64,000 nt of DNA, taken from Pedobacter sp. AK013. Its GTDB lineage: Bacteria > Bacteroidota > Bacteroidia > Sphingobacteriales > Sphingobacteriaceae. Positions 9,265 to 18,480 of the stretch are shown here, one piece after another. The DNA lies in the NCBI RefSeq assembly GCF_014205835.1, contig NZ_JACHCQ010000002.1, positions 124,001 through 188,000 of the forward strand, given 5' to 3'. The first letter of the stretch is position 1, and each line of letters opens with the position of its first letter. The position numbers and the translations under genes are program-made. The notes under the pieces are model-generated. The model was not told the origin of the DNA. It saw only the letters and a program-made list of their open reading frames with translations, and ran no database searches.

Positions 9265-10662
9265 ATGCAGAGAATGACAAAATTGTTTAAAAAAGTGAGT
9301 TTAATTGGTTTAATGTTAACGACAATTATCTTCTTTAGTAATTGTAAAAAAAGTGTGAAAGCTGATGATAAATTGGCCAACAGTACAGAATTGTTTTCTA
9401 GCGATTCAACATCAATAATAGCAGCAACAAGTGGCAGCACAGGTAAATTAAGCCTTACAGGTGTAAAATCTGAAGGAGGTTATGCATATAAAATTTCAGA
9501 ATCAATTCCTGGCGGCGACAATTCTACTTCAAAAGAACAATCGATTTTAAGATTATTTGAAAACGGAGTAGAACTTGGTCCTGCCCATAGTGTACACGAC
9601 GATATCAGGAATTTAGGTAAAGGTAGGTTTAGCCACTGGGGCACTACGGTAATATTTTCAGCATCAGACAATACCGACCCAAGAACTAACGGCCGTTCTT
9701 ATACTTATGTAATGGGCACCACAAGCGCTGTTTTACCACCAGCAGAAACCGTAACCCCGCCTGCTAATACCATTAATTCTGCTTTAGTAGGTTATGCTTT
9801 GGTAAATGGTAAAACAACTGGTGGTCAGGGTGGTGTTGAAACTACGGTAACCACACTCGATCAATTAAAAGCTGCTGTTGGCGATAACGTTACACGTACT
9901 ATTTATGTGAGCGGCACCATCAAAGGCGCTGGTAAGGATATTGTTTATGTAAAATCAAACAAATCTATTATTGGTAAATCTGGAGCTGTTATAGAAGGGG
10001 TGAATTTATTTATTTATACAGTAAGTAACATTATAGTTCAGAACATTACCTTTAAAAACTATGTAGAACAGGCAGCAGTGCAAATTAAAGAAGCTGCTCA
10101 TCATGTTTGGGTAGATCATTGCGATTTCTCTACAGATCGTACCCATGGTTGGGAGTATTGGGGTAAAGATATTTGCATTACCAGAGAATCTGATTACGTA
10201 ACTGTTTCTTGGAGTAAATTCCATGATACCAACCTATCAGTACTAATTAGTGGCGGTATTGTGGGGCACGAAGCTGATAAAGGCAAACTACACGTAACCA
10301 TGCACCACAATATGTGGTATAATGTTACCGAAAGAGAACCATCAATGAACTATGGCAGTGTACATATGTTTAACAACTATCACCTTAACAACTCTGGCTA
10401 CTCTATCGGTACAAGAGCGGGTGGTATAGTAAGAACAGATAATGAATATTTCTCAAACTGTGTTAAACCATTAACGACAAAAGTGGCAAGCGATCCGGAA
10501 GGATATTTTAGTGGTATTACCACCAATATTTACGATAAATGCGGTGCAAACAATATAACGACGGCAGTTTCTACCTGGGTTCCAGAGTATGAGTACAAAT
10601 CATTCCTTAACGATGCGGCTAGTGTGCCTGCAATTGTTACGGCAAATGCTGGTGCCAAGTAG
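9265..10662 (+). CDS. Pectate-lyase-like (PL1) lipoprotein
   Basis: Secreted polysaccharide lyase family 1 protein with a right-handed beta-helix, predicted to be lipid-anchored. Residues 1-27 form a lipoprotein signal with Cys27 in FFSNCKKS. The PL1 core shows SIIGKSGAVIEGVNLFIY, the calcium-site motif VWVDHCDFS (about residues 281-289) and REPSMNYGSVHMFNNY (about residues 357-372), which matches the Arg-containing RxPxxxxGxxHxxNN block. A region before residue 160 with no recognised domain precedes the catalytic part. It lies directly after the galacturonate-forming epimerase and inside an EPS cluster, so it may trim or release the polymer made here rather than digest plant pectin. A terminator hairpin follows. 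Confidence 0.87.
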   Translation: MQRMTKLFKKVSLIGLMLTTIIFFSNCKKSVKADDKLANSTELFSSDSTSIIAATSGSTGKLSLTGVKSEGGYAYKISESIPGGDNSTSKEQSILRLFENGVELGPAHSVHDDIRNLGKGRFSHWGTTVIFSASDNTDPRTNGRSYTYVMGTTSAVLPPAETVTPPANTINSALVGYALVNGKTTGGQGGVETTVTTLDQLKAAVGDNVTRTIYVSGTIKGAGKDIVYVKSNKSIIGKSGAVIEGVNLFIYTVSNIIVQNITFKNYVEQAAVQIKEAAHHVWVDHCDFSTDRTHGWEYWGKDICITRESDYVTVSWSKFHDTNLSVLISGGIVGHEADKGKLHVTMHHNMWYNVTEREPSMNYGSVHMFNNYHLNNSGYSIGTRAGGIVRTDNEYFSNCVKPLTTKVASDPEGYFSGITTNIYDKCGANNITTAVSTWVPEYEYKSFLNDAASVPAIVTANAGAK

Positions 10663-10688
10663 GTAAAGCAAAACCTTCATATTTTTTC

Positions 10689-10720
10689 TGCAATAAGCCA
10701 CCTGGATAGGTGGCTTTGCA
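10689..10720 (+). terminator. Hairpin terminator after the PL1 lyase gene
   Basis: The stem pairs AAGCCACCT with AGGTGGCTT around a GGAT loop, and TGC/GCA bases extend it. The T-tract after the stem is weak, so this could act as a partial terminator that lowers expression of the downstream half of the cluster. It ends 20 bp before the next gene. Confidence 0.6.
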
Positions 10721-10740
10721 GTTTAAATTAAAATTTTGAC

Positions 10741-11895
10741 ATGATGAATATAACCAGGAAAAAAATTTTTATCGTCTGCGACTCTTCCAGATCCCTGCTA
10801 GATTTTAGAGGGAAATTAATCGAAAAGATGCAGCAACATAACCAGGTTTATGTGTTTACGCCAAAAATTGAACAAGAATCGGTTCGAAGTAGACTGAAAG
10901 AACTAAATGTAATTACGTACGAAAGTAAATTAGACGGTAGTAACGTTTCCATCTTATCCGATTTACAGTTTATCTTTTCGTTGTATAAACTCATCAGACA
11001 AATAAAGCCAGATATTTTTTTTCCTTACACATTTAAACCTGTTATTTATGGTTCTTTCTTAGCTAAAATCTGCAAAGTTAAATTGATTGCTCCCATGCTT
11101 ACCGGTTTGGGGTATAATTTTACCGATAACTCTTCAAGCAATAAACTAATTGTTAAAATAACGAGGTTATTATTAAAGTTGAGTCTGAAACCCAACCCAC
11201 ACTTAAGTATTATTTTTCAGAACAAAGACGATTCTCAACGTTTAATCGACCTCAAGATCCTGAATAAAAAACATCAGGTTTATGTGGTAAACGGCTCGGG
11301 CGTAGACTTAAGTCATTATTACTATTCCAAACCAAGTTCCTCGCCCGTAACTTTTTTAATGGTATCGAGGCTTATCAATGCAAAAGGTATTAAAGAATAT
11401 TACGATGCCGCTAAATTAACCAAACAACGGTTCCCACAAGCCATTTTTAAATTGATTGGGCCATACGATCCAAATATCGATGCTATTGCACCTGAATTGT
11501 ATCAAAAAATTACCAGTGGAGACACCATTCAGTACATAGGGCAGGTTGATGATGTGCGGCCGGATATTGAGCGTTCATCGGTAATGGTGCTTCCTTCTTA
11601 TTATGGTGAAGGTGTTCCACGCTGTATACTTGAAGGAATGGCTATAGGCAGGGCTGTTATTACCTGCGACTCTGTAGGTTGCCGGGAAACGGTTAATAAT
11701 GATCCTGAACAGGCTAACGGATTTCTTATTCCGGTTAAAGATGCTGGTGCTCTAGCCAATAAAATGGCGCATTTTATTACAAACAGTGATGATATTATCT
11801 CCTTTGGAAACAAAGCGCATGAATTTGCAAAAACAAAATTTGATGTAAATATCGTTAATGCGGCGCTCTTTAAGATTATGCGCTTACAGGCTTAA
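10741..11895 (+). CDS. GT4-family glycosyltransferase (PglA-like)
   Basis: GT-B glycosyltransferase of 384 residues that recalls PglA, the enzyme adding GalNAc to bacillosamine-PP-undecaprenol. Shared features are the SLLDFRGKLIEKM opening, FPYTFKPVIYG and the APMLTGLGYNF segment found in that subgroup. The donor domain has MVSRLINAKGIKEY and PSYYGEGVPRCILEGMA in place of the usual EGFPN block. A PglA-like enzyme together with PglC-, PglE- and PglF-like proteins in one cluster is consistent with a diNAc-bacillosamine-type start of the repeat unit. The assignment to PglA itself is tentative. Confidence 0.87.
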   Translation: MMNITRKKIFIVCDSSRSLLDFRGKLIEKMQQHNQVYVFTPKIEQESVRSRLKELNVITYESKLDGSNVSILSDLQFIFSLYKLIRQIKPDIFFPYTFKPVIYGSFLAKICKVKLIAPMLTGLGYNFTDNSSSNKLIVKITRLLLKLSLKPNPHLSIIFQNKDDSQRLIDLKILNKKHQVYVVNGSGVDLSHYYYSKPSSSPVTFLMVSRLINAKGIKEYYDAAKLTKQRFPQAIFKLIGPYDPNIDAIAPELYQKITSGDTIQYIGQVDDVRPDIERSSVMVLPSYYGEGVPRCILEGMAIGRAVITCDSVGCRETVNNDPEQANGFLIPVKDAGALANKMAHFITNSDDIISFGNKAHEFAKTKFDVNIVNAALFKIMRLQA

Positions 11896-11947
11896 CTACC
11901 CTTTACACATCAACAACTAACCAAATAAATAAACTAAACCTAAAATT

Positions 11948-12751
11948 GTGAACAATACATTTATTTACAAACGAGCAACTTTAGCCGACTTTAGGGAAGC
12001 TATTGATGAGTATGGATGGGTTGTGTATGAAAAGGCAATCAATCAGAAATTAATTTCAGAAATAACCACAGGTTTTGAAACTTCTTACCTGTTAAGAAGA
12101 GAGATACAGGTTTTAAATGGAATTGAGGAGAATATGGAGGGAACGTTACATCATTTGCTTGAGAAAGATAATTTCGCGATTGAGCTTTTGAGTAAGTTGT
12201 ACTGTCATAGAGAAATACGTGATTTTTTGGGCGGAAACTACATTCTTAATGGGATAAACGGAGTAATTAACACCAAAAAAAGCAAGTCTTATATCCAGAA
12301 TATCCATCGCGATGTACGTACATTTTCGTCTGAATTTAAGTTTATGATCCAGATGATTATTGTACTGGATGATTTTACCATATTTAATGGTGCCACGCAC
12401 TTTTTGTCGGGCTCTCATAAATTGGATATCAAACCCGAAGAAAAGCACTTTAAAGCTTTTGCTAAACAAGCTATAGCTAAAAAAGGAAGCATTATACTAT
12501 TCGATTCCAATATCTGGCATGCAGGGGGCATTAATTTTACCCGCAAACAGCGTAGAGCCTTAACCTTAGGTTTTACCAAACCTTATATTAAACAACAATT
12601 CGATTATCCTAGATTTTTAGGATATGAATTTGGCGAAAAAATAGATAGCGATTTAAGGCAGATTATCGGTTACAATGCCAGGGTGCCAGCTAGTTTACAG
12701 GAATATTACAGGCCTCCAGAAAACAGGATGTATAAAGCAGATCAAGGGTAG
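11948..12751 (+). CDS. Phytanoyl-CoA dioxygenase (PhyH)-family oxygenase
   Basis: Non-haem Fe(II)/2-oxoglutarate oxygenase of the PhyH superfamily, 267 residues. The metal triad is readable: H120-x-D122 in NIHRDVRTF and H191 in NIWHAGGINFTRKQRRALTLGF, whose Arg would bind 2-oxoglutarate. GATHFLSGSH is the conserved turn between them. The start is a GTG, 52 bp after the preceding glycosyltransferase; no upstream in-frame ATG is evident. Oxygenases of this family in polysaccharide clusters are presumed to hydroxylate a sugar or acyl substituent. The substrate here is unknown. Confidence 0.8.
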   Translation: MNNTFIYKRATLADFREAIDEYGWVVYEKAINQKLISEITTGFETSYLLRREIQVLNGIEENMEGTLHHLLEKDNFAIELLSKLYCHREIRDFLGGNYILNGINGVINTKKSKSYIQNIHRDVRTFSSEFKFMIQMIIVLDDFTIFNGATHFLSGSHKLDIKPEEKHFKAFAKQAIAKKGSIILFDSNIWHAGGINFTRKQRRALTLGFTKPYIKQQFDYPRFLGYEFGEKIDSDLRQIIGYNARVPASLQEYYRPPENRMYKADQG

Positions 12752-12762
12752 AGGATAATACT

Positions 12763-13734
12763 ATGGAAACAGAAATGCACTCAGCCAAAACTATTGGTGG
12801 CTATATCCCTCTCGAATTATCAAAAGGAGAGAGTTATTATCCTGATTTAATTGCTCTTAATACAGGCAGAAATGCATTGGAGTATGTATTAAGGACAAGA
12901 AAATATTCTAGCATATACCTTCCGTACTATACCTGTGAGGTTTTGCTCGAACCACTCAAAAAATTAAATGTACAATATCACTTTTACCATATAGATGAAG
13001 ATTTAGATCCGGTTATAGATTTTGAGATAGGCGAGCGTTGCTGCCTGCTTTACACCAATTACTTCGGACTTAAAACCGAGACCGTTAAAAGGTTAACTAA
13101 AAAAATCAAGAACCTGATAATAGATAATGCGCAAGCTTTTTTTTGTAAACCGATAAACGATTGCGACACTTTTTACTCATGCCGCAAGTTTTTCGGCGTA
13201 CCAGATGGCGCCTATCTCAATATATCGAGTACGTTGGGTTTAAATTTAAAACAAGATCAATCAATAGATCGGTTTTCTCACCTGATTAAAAGTATCGATA
13301 TCAACATCGAAGAGGGGTATACCGATTATATAGAAAACAACAAGCAGTTGTGCAATAACGAAATCAAAAGGATGTCGGCTTTAACAGAAACCATTCTTGC
13401 TAGTATTGATTATGATAAGTACGCTGAGACCAGAAGAAAGAACTTTGTTTACCTGAACGAACACTTAGGACGGGAAAATATCTTGAGGTTAAACTTTTCA
13501 GGGGAAGATGTTCCGATGGTTTACCCATTATTGATAGAAAACCCATCGGCAAAACAGCAGCTCATCGATCAAAAAATATTTGTGGCCACTTATTGGCCTA
13601 ACGTTTACGAATGGGCACATGTTGATAGTTATGAATACTTCTTAGCCAAACATCTTGTTTCATTGCCAATCGATCACCGCTACAACTTAGCAGATATGAA
13701 AGTAATTGTTAACGCTTTAAAATCGCTCATATGA
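12763..13734 (+). CDS. Short DegT-like PLP aminotransferase-fold protein
   Basis: A divergent and short (323 residues) member of the aspartate-aminotransferase fold. It has the DegT arrangement of LNTGRNALEYVL, LPYYTCEVLLEPL, the cofactor-binding Asp in IIDNAQAFF (D121) and a lysine in YSCRKFFGVPDGA (K142) at the Schiff-base position. Binding residues therefore look intact, but the usual GGxI segment after the lysine is replaced by GVPDGAYL. It may transaminate a sugar or have another PLP role. Its stop overlaps the next gene start by 4 bp (ATGA), so it is coupled to the acetyltransferase, as expected if the GNAT acylates the new amine. Confidence 0.75.
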   Translation: METEMHSAKTIGGYIPLELSKGESYYPDLIALNTGRNALEYVLRTRKYSSIYLPYYTCEVLLEPLKKLNVQYHFYHIDEDLDPVIDFEIGERCCLLYTNYFGLKTETVKRLTKKIKNLIIDNAQAFFCKPINDCDTFYSCRKFFGVPDGAYLNISSTLGLNLKQDQSIDRFSHLIKSIDINIEEGYTDYIENNKQLCNNEIKRMSALTETILASIDYDKYAETRRKNFVYLNEHLGRENILRLNFSGEDVPMVYPLLIENPSAKQQLIDQKIFVATYWPNVYEWAHVDSYEYFLAKHLVSLPIDHRYNLADMKVIVNALKSLI

Positions 13735-14225
13735 ACACGCAAATATACTTAAGGCCATTAGCATTAAAAGATGCTGATGTGTCGTATAGATGGAGAAACG
13801 ATCCTGAAGTGTGGTCGTACACCAAATTTGTGTTAAAAGATCCCATTACCGCCGAGGTTGAAAAACAGTGGCTATTAAACAAATTAAATCTGACTAACGA
13901 AAAACGTTTTGCCATCTGTGTAAAAGATACAAATGAATACATCGGCAATATTCAGTTGCTCGATATTGAAAACGATAGTGCAGAATTTCACCTCTTTATT
14001 GGCGAAAAGAAATACTGGGGAAAAGGCATAGGTTATAACGCTTCTTTAATGTTGCTAAAATATGCCTTTTACAACCTTAATCTTAAAAACATCTTTTTAG
14101 AAGTACACTCAGATAACCTGGCTGCTTACGCCATTTATAAAAAAGTTGGCTTTAAACCTGTTTCACAACGGGAAGATTTTATAAAAATGGTAATTAATTC
14201 TTCTGTTTTACTTACCGCAAATTGA
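13731..14225 (+). CDS. GNAT-family N-acetyltransferase
   Basis: Single-domain GNAT of 164 residues, RimJ/RimL-like, with IYLRPLALKDADVSYRWRNDPEVW at the N-terminus and the acetyl-CoA pyrophosphate loop in KKYWGKGIGYNASLMLL (about residues 97-113). IFLEVHSDNLAAYAIYKKVGF is the typical C-terminal block. The context resembles PseH or other sugar-amine acetyltransferases: it overlaps an aminotransferase-like gene by 4 bp and precedes two FemAB-like genes. A role in acylating an amino-sugar is inference; modification of a protein terminus cannot be excluded. Confidence 0.85.
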   Translation: MNTQIYLRPLALKDADVSYRWRNDPEVWSYTKFVLKDPITAEVEKQWLLNKLNLTNEKRFAICVKDTNEYIGNIQLLDIENDSAEFHLFIGEKKYWGKGIGYNASLMLLKYAFYNLNLKNIFLEVHSDNLAAYAIYKKVGFKPVSQREDFIKMVINSSVLLTAN

Positions 14226-14260
14226 TCTATTTACAATCTACCCCAATTTAATAGCTCAAA

Positions 14261-15298
14261 ATGAGAAAGATTATTACAATTGATGATAAACAAGAGTGGT
14301 CTGCATATGTAAAGCGTGCTTTGCATTACGATTTTTATCACACCTGGTATTACCATTCTTTAGATAAAAGTGGTTTTCCTATACTGTTTGTATATGAGGA
14401 AGACGAAAATTACATTGCTTTTCCGCTTTTGAAGAGAAATATTCCCAGTTCTGATTTTTTTGATTTTACATCGGTGTATGGATACACTGGTCCCATTTCA
14501 AACATGGACTTCAATACGCTTGACGATGATTTTATGGAACGTTTTAAAAATACGTTCATCGCATTTCTTGAAACCGGTCAAAATGTAACTGTTTTTTCCA
14601 GATTGCACCCGTTCTTTAATCAGGAAAGGTTAATGGAGAAGTTTTCAGGGGTATACGCCAATGGGAAAACAGTTGTGATTGATTTAACCACCAGCATTGA
14701 AAGTCAGCGGGCAGGTTACAGAAAAAGTGTAAAAGAAAAAATCCGACGCCTGCGAAAGCGGGATTATGAAGTCAGAATTTCTACCGATATTAATGATGCG
14801 AGCATATTTTCTGAAATATATACCGAAAATATGATCAGAATAGGTGCTAAAGACCGTTATCTCTTTAATAATGCTTATTTCGTTGCGCTGCTTTCTTCTG
14901 ACGAATTTGATAGTAAGCTTTTTTTGGTGTATAAAGATGGAATAGCCATATCGGGGGCAATTGTAGTTTGCACTAAAGAAATTATGCAAGTACACCTTTT
15001 GGCTACCAGAACCATTTACCTGTTCGAATCGCCAGCTAAATTATTAACCGACGAAATTACCGTAATTGGTAGACAATTGGGTTATAAATATTTTAATCTG
15101 GGTGGTGGTGTTAATTTTAAAGAAGACACCCTTTTCGGCTGGAAGATGGGTTTCTCTAATCTATGCTTCGAATTTAATAGTTGGCGGTATATTGCCAATA
15201 ACGAATTATACAATACACTCTTAAGCGAAAGATCGCTTGATCCCTTTTCGACTATTGATTTTTTCCCACTCTACCGTAGTCCTGTAATTGCTTCATAA
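14261..15298 (+). CDS. FemAB/BioF2-like acyltransferase, copy 1
   Basis: Protein of 345 residues with the double-GNAT layout of FemAB and BioF2-type transferases. Typical blocks are HYDFYHTWYYH at the N-terminus, YRKSVKEKIRRLRKRDYEV mid-protein, where FemAB proteins have a basic helix, and YKYFNLGGGVNFKEDTLFGWKMGFS near the C-terminus. Members of this group transfer aminoacyl or acyl groups to peptidoglycan or polysaccharide precursors. The next gene encodes a clear paralogue with the same block order, so the pair arose by tandem duplication. The acyl donor, CoA or aminoacyl-tRNA, cannot be read from sequence. Confidence 0.78.
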   Translation: MRKIITIDDKQEWSAYVKRALHYDFYHTWYYHSLDKSGFPILFVYEEDENYIAFPLLKRNIPSSDFFDFTSVYGYTGPISNMDFNTLDDDFMERFKNTFIAFLETGQNVTVFSRLHPFFNQERLMEKFSGVYANGKTVVIDLTTSIESQRAGYRKSVKEKIRRLRKRDYEVRISTDINDASIFSEIYTENMIRIGAKDRYLFNNAYFVALLSSDEFDSKLFLVYKDGIAISGAIVVCTKEIMQVHLLATRTIYLFESPAKLLTDEITVIGRQLGYKYFNLGGGVNFKEDTLFGWKMGFSNLCFEFNSWRYIANNELYNTLLSERSLDPFSTIDFFPLYRSPVIAS

Positions 15299-15322
15299 TT
15301 AATTATTAACTCTCTTATATAA

Positions 15323-16387
15323 ATGGATATGCTAGTTGAAAATAATGCTAATGGCACTACTTTGCAATTAACTTTAACACAAAAGGATGATTGGGTAAAG
15401 TACATTAGCATGGCTGCCGATTATGATTTTTATCATACCTGGCACTACCATGCTATGGCAACCAACGGAAGGCCCATTTTATTTGTGTATTGCGAAGCCA
15501 ATAACTTTATCGCTCTACCTTTATTAGAACGCGCCATTCAAGGTACACCATATTACGATTTACATTGCGTTTATGGTTATTCGGGTCCGGTTTCTAACCT
15601 TAAATTTAGCGATATAAGCGAGAGGTTGAAAAGAAATTTTCTAAACGCTTTTTCAGCATTTTTATATAAAGGCAGCTACGTTTCTGTTTTCTCCAGGCTT
15701 CATCCTTTTTTTGATCAAAATATTCTGTTAAAAAAAACGGATAGCATATATCAAAATGGAAAAACGGTTGTTATTAACCTACAACAAAGTATTGAAGAGC
15801 AACGGAAACAGTATAGGCAAACAACAAGAGATAGCATTAAGAAGTGTAGAAAGTTTGGTTATGTTTCTGTAGAAACTACGGCTCAGGAAGATATTGCTGC
15901 TTTCACGAAGCTCTATCAATCTAATATGAACCGCATCAGTGCTACTGATTTTTATCTTTTTACCGAAGAATACTTTACTAAGCTTGTTCGGGCCCAAGAA
16001 TTCGACTGTAAGTTAATCTTGGTTTATTCAAACGATGATTTAGTTTGCGGCAGTATAATTATGTGTACTAAAGGCATTATAGAGGGGCACTTAATTGCTA
16101 CTAATGCTCAATTTCTTAAAAATTCTCCGGCTAAATTTCTGGTTGATGAAATTAGCGAATTAGGCCGTAAATGGAATATGAAATACTATCATTTAGGTGG
16201 CGGACTAGGTTATAGAGAAGATTCGCTCTTAGAATGGAAGCTAGGCTTCTCGAATATGGTTTTAGATTATTACAGTTGGCGTTTTATTGCCAATAAAGCT
16301 GTTTATAACCAGTTAGTAGAAAAATCGGGTAACCAAATACATGTAAATGCTGACTTTTTTCCCCTTTATAGAATGATACCTCAATAA
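15323..16387 (+). CDS. FemAB/BioF2-like acyltransferase, copy 2
   Basis: Paralogue of the preceding gene (354 residues), starting 24 bp after it. The two align along their full length: DYDFYHTWHYH, VSVFSRLHPFFDQ, YRQTTRDSIKKCRKFGYV, SPAKFLVDEISELGRKW and KYYHLGGGLGYREDSLLEWKLGFSN all have counterparts in copy 1. Identity is moderate by eye, so the duplication is not recent and each copy probably has its own substrate, for example successive substituents on one sugar. There is no signal peptide, so action on the cytoplasmic lipid-linked or nucleotide-linked intermediate is likely. Confidence 0.78.
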   Translation: MDMLVENNANGTTLQLTLTQKDDWVKYISMAADYDFYHTWHYHAMATNGRPILFVYCEANNFIALPLLERAIQGTPYYDLHCVYGYSGPVSNLKFSDISERLKRNFLNAFSAFLYKGSYVSVFSRLHPFFDQNILLKKTDSIYQNGKTVVINLQQSIEEQRKQYRQTTRDSIKKCRKFGYVSVETTAQEDIAAFTKLYQSNMNRISATDFYLFTEEYFTKLVRAQEFDCKLILVYSNDDLVCGSIIMCTKGIIEGHLIATNAQFLKNSPAKFLVDEISELGRKWNMKYYHLGGGLGYREDSLLEWKLGFSNMVLDYYSWRFIANKAVYNQLVEKSGNQIHVNADFFPLYRMIPQ

Positions 16388-16418
16388 ACTTTAAACAAAT
16401 ATTTAATGATTCTCGATT

Positions 16419-18347
16419 ATGAAAAAGTTCTTCTTTCCAGATAAGGCACACTCAAGGTGGTTAATTTTATTGATTGATCAGATGATCGTTGTATGGACAT
16501 TGTTTATATCCATCGTATTAACCAATACATTAAACTATACCGAGGTTTTTAACTCAGGCAATGCGATTTATGTGGCCCTTTATTGTTCCATCGCAGCAAG
16601 TGTTTTTATTTCTTTAAGAATACACACCGGTATTATCCGTTATTCCAATACCGAAGATATTTTGAGGGTTTTCCTTGCAGTTTTTGTAACCAGCTTACTC
16701 TTTGTTAGTGTAAATAAAATACTCTCGCAACGCTTTCAGTTACTTTGGCATCAAATGGATAAAGCATTGATATTGAATTTTTTTATCTCTTCATCGCTGC
16801 TTATCCTTATGCGTATTTTGGTAAAAGGGGTGTTTTTCTTTTTTAAAGAACTTAAATCGGAAACTAAAGAGAATATTCTGATCTACGGATCGGAAAAAAA
16901 AGCAATCTTGATCAAGAACGCAATAGAACAGAATGAAGATTCGAATCTGAATATTATCGGCTTTGTTGACGATAACAGAGACCGCGTTGATAAATACCTC
17001 GAGCAGAAAAAAGTATACCATTCTTGCTTTGTTGAGCTATTAAAAGAAAAACACAATATAAAAAAGATACTTTTTGCGGAAGATGCGCTAAACACTTTAA
17101 ACAAAAAGAAAATCATCGATATCTGCGTGAATAATGGAATTAAGGTAATTATGGTACCGCCATCAGATAAATGGCTGTATGGTAAGTTAGATTCGCACCA
17201 ATTACGCGATCTTAAAATTGAAGATTTGTTGGAACGAGAGCCGATTAAGCTCAATAACAAAAATATCCTCAAAGATTTAAGTGGTAAATGTATTTTGGTT
17301 ACTGGTGCAGCGGGTTCTATTGGATCTGAGATTGTTCGGCAGGCCTTAGCGTATAATCCTAAATCGGTAATTCTTTGCGATCAGGCAGAAACACCGCTTC
17401 ATGATTTAAAACTCGAACTGGAAGATAACTTCCAGAACTTAAACGTAAAGATATTTATGGCCAATGTGCAGAATATAAACCGGATCAGAACGTTATTTGA
17501 GCTTTATAAACCTGAAATTGTTTTCCATGCTGCGGCCTATAAACATGTTCCCATGATGGAGGATAATCCAGCTGAGGCCATTTTAACCAATGTACTGGGC
17601 ACTAAAAACGTGGCAGATGTATCAGTGGAGTTTGGCGTAGAAAAGTTTGTAATGATCTCTACCGATAAAGCTGTTAAGCCAACCAATGTAATGGGTGCAT
17701 CCAAACGTTTGGCCGAAATTTATATTCAATCGCTAAACAGTCCGGAGATTATTTCAACAGACGAAACTACCACACAAGCTCCACGAACCCGCTTTGTGAC
17801 TACCCGTTTTGGAAATGTGCTAGGTTCAAATGGCTCTGTAATTCCAAGATTTAAAAGCCAGATAGAAAAACGGGGTCCCATTACAGTAACCGATCCGGAA
17901 ATTACCCGCTACTTTATGACTATTCCAGAAGCGGTTCAATTGGTAATGGAAGCCGGGGCAATGGGTAAGGGGGGAGAAATATATCTTTTTGATATGGGAA
18001 AACCTATTAAGATTGTTGATCTAGCTGTAAATATGATCAAATTAGCAGGTTTAACGCCTTATGTGGATGTAGATATTGTATATACAGGTTTAAGGCCAGG
18101 AGAGAAGTTGTATGAAGAACTTTTGCTTATAGATGAAGAAATTATACCTACCCATCATCCAAAAATTAAAATATCGCAGAAAGTAGCTTATAACTATTTG
18201 TACGTTAATCAGATTATTAAAGATTTGATTGTATTGAATAACGATGGTAACGATCTGAATATGGTAAAGAAAATGAAAGAATTTATACCCGATTATATCA
18301 GTAATAACTCAAGGTTTGAAGAGTTAGACCTGTTGGTTGCCAATTAA
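16419..18347 (+). CDS. Nucleoside-diphosphate-sugar 4,6-dehydratase, PglF/WbpM/CapD family
   Basis: Large membrane-anchored SDR of 642 residues. Four hydrophobic helices fill about residues 12-150, then a CoA-binding-like Rossmann region, then the catalytic SDR domain starting at ILVTGAAGSIGSE (about residue 291). The catalytic Tyr of SDRs is replaced by Met in VMGASKRLAE (M425 and K429), which is diagnostic of the UDP-GlcNAc 4,6-dehydratase group. STDKAVKPTN and RFGNVLGSNGSVIPRF are also conserved. The product, a UDP-4-keto-6-deoxy sugar, would feed one of the two DegT-type aminotransferases upstream. This is the last biosynthetic gene of the polysaccharide cluster. Confidence 0.92.
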   Translation: MKKFFFPDKAHSRWLILLIDQMIVVWTLFISIVLTNTLNYTEVFNSGNAIYVALYCSIAASVFISLRIHTGIIRYSNTEDILRVFLAVFVTSLLFVSVNKILSQRFQLLWHQMDKALILNFFISSSLLILMRILVKGVFFFFKELKSETKENILIYGSEKKAILIKNAIEQNEDSNLNIIGFVDDNRDRVDKYLEQKKVYHSCFVELLKEKHNIKKILFAEDALNTLNKKKIIDICVNNGIKVIMVPPSDKWLYGKLDSHQLRDLKIEDLLEREPIKLNNKNILKDLSGKCILVTGAAGSIGSEIVRQALAYNPKSVILCDQAETPLHDLKLELEDNFQNLNVKIFMANVQNINRIRTLFELYKPEIVFHAAAYKHVPMMEDNPAEAILTNVLGTKNVADVSVEFGVEKFVMISTDKAVKPTNVMGASKRLAEIYIQSLNSPEIISTDETTTQAPRTRFVTTRFGNVLGSNGSVIPRFKSQIEKRGPITVTDPEITRYFMTIPEAVQLVMEAGAMGKGGEIYLFDMGKPIKIVDLAVNMIKLAGLTPYVDVDIVYTGLRPGEKLYEELLLIDEEIIPTHHPKIKISQKVAYNYLYVNQIIKDLIVLNNDGNDLNMVKKMKEFIPDYISNNSRFEELDLLVAN

Positions 18348-18480
18348 TTACCGTAAAAATACCCTATTAAAATTATTTTATTTTTGTTCGAGAAATAATT
18401 ATTAAATTGCATTAATAGTAATAGTCGTCCCAGATTGTTGATGGAATTTAAATGTTTTATTTTAAATTAAATTAACTGCT

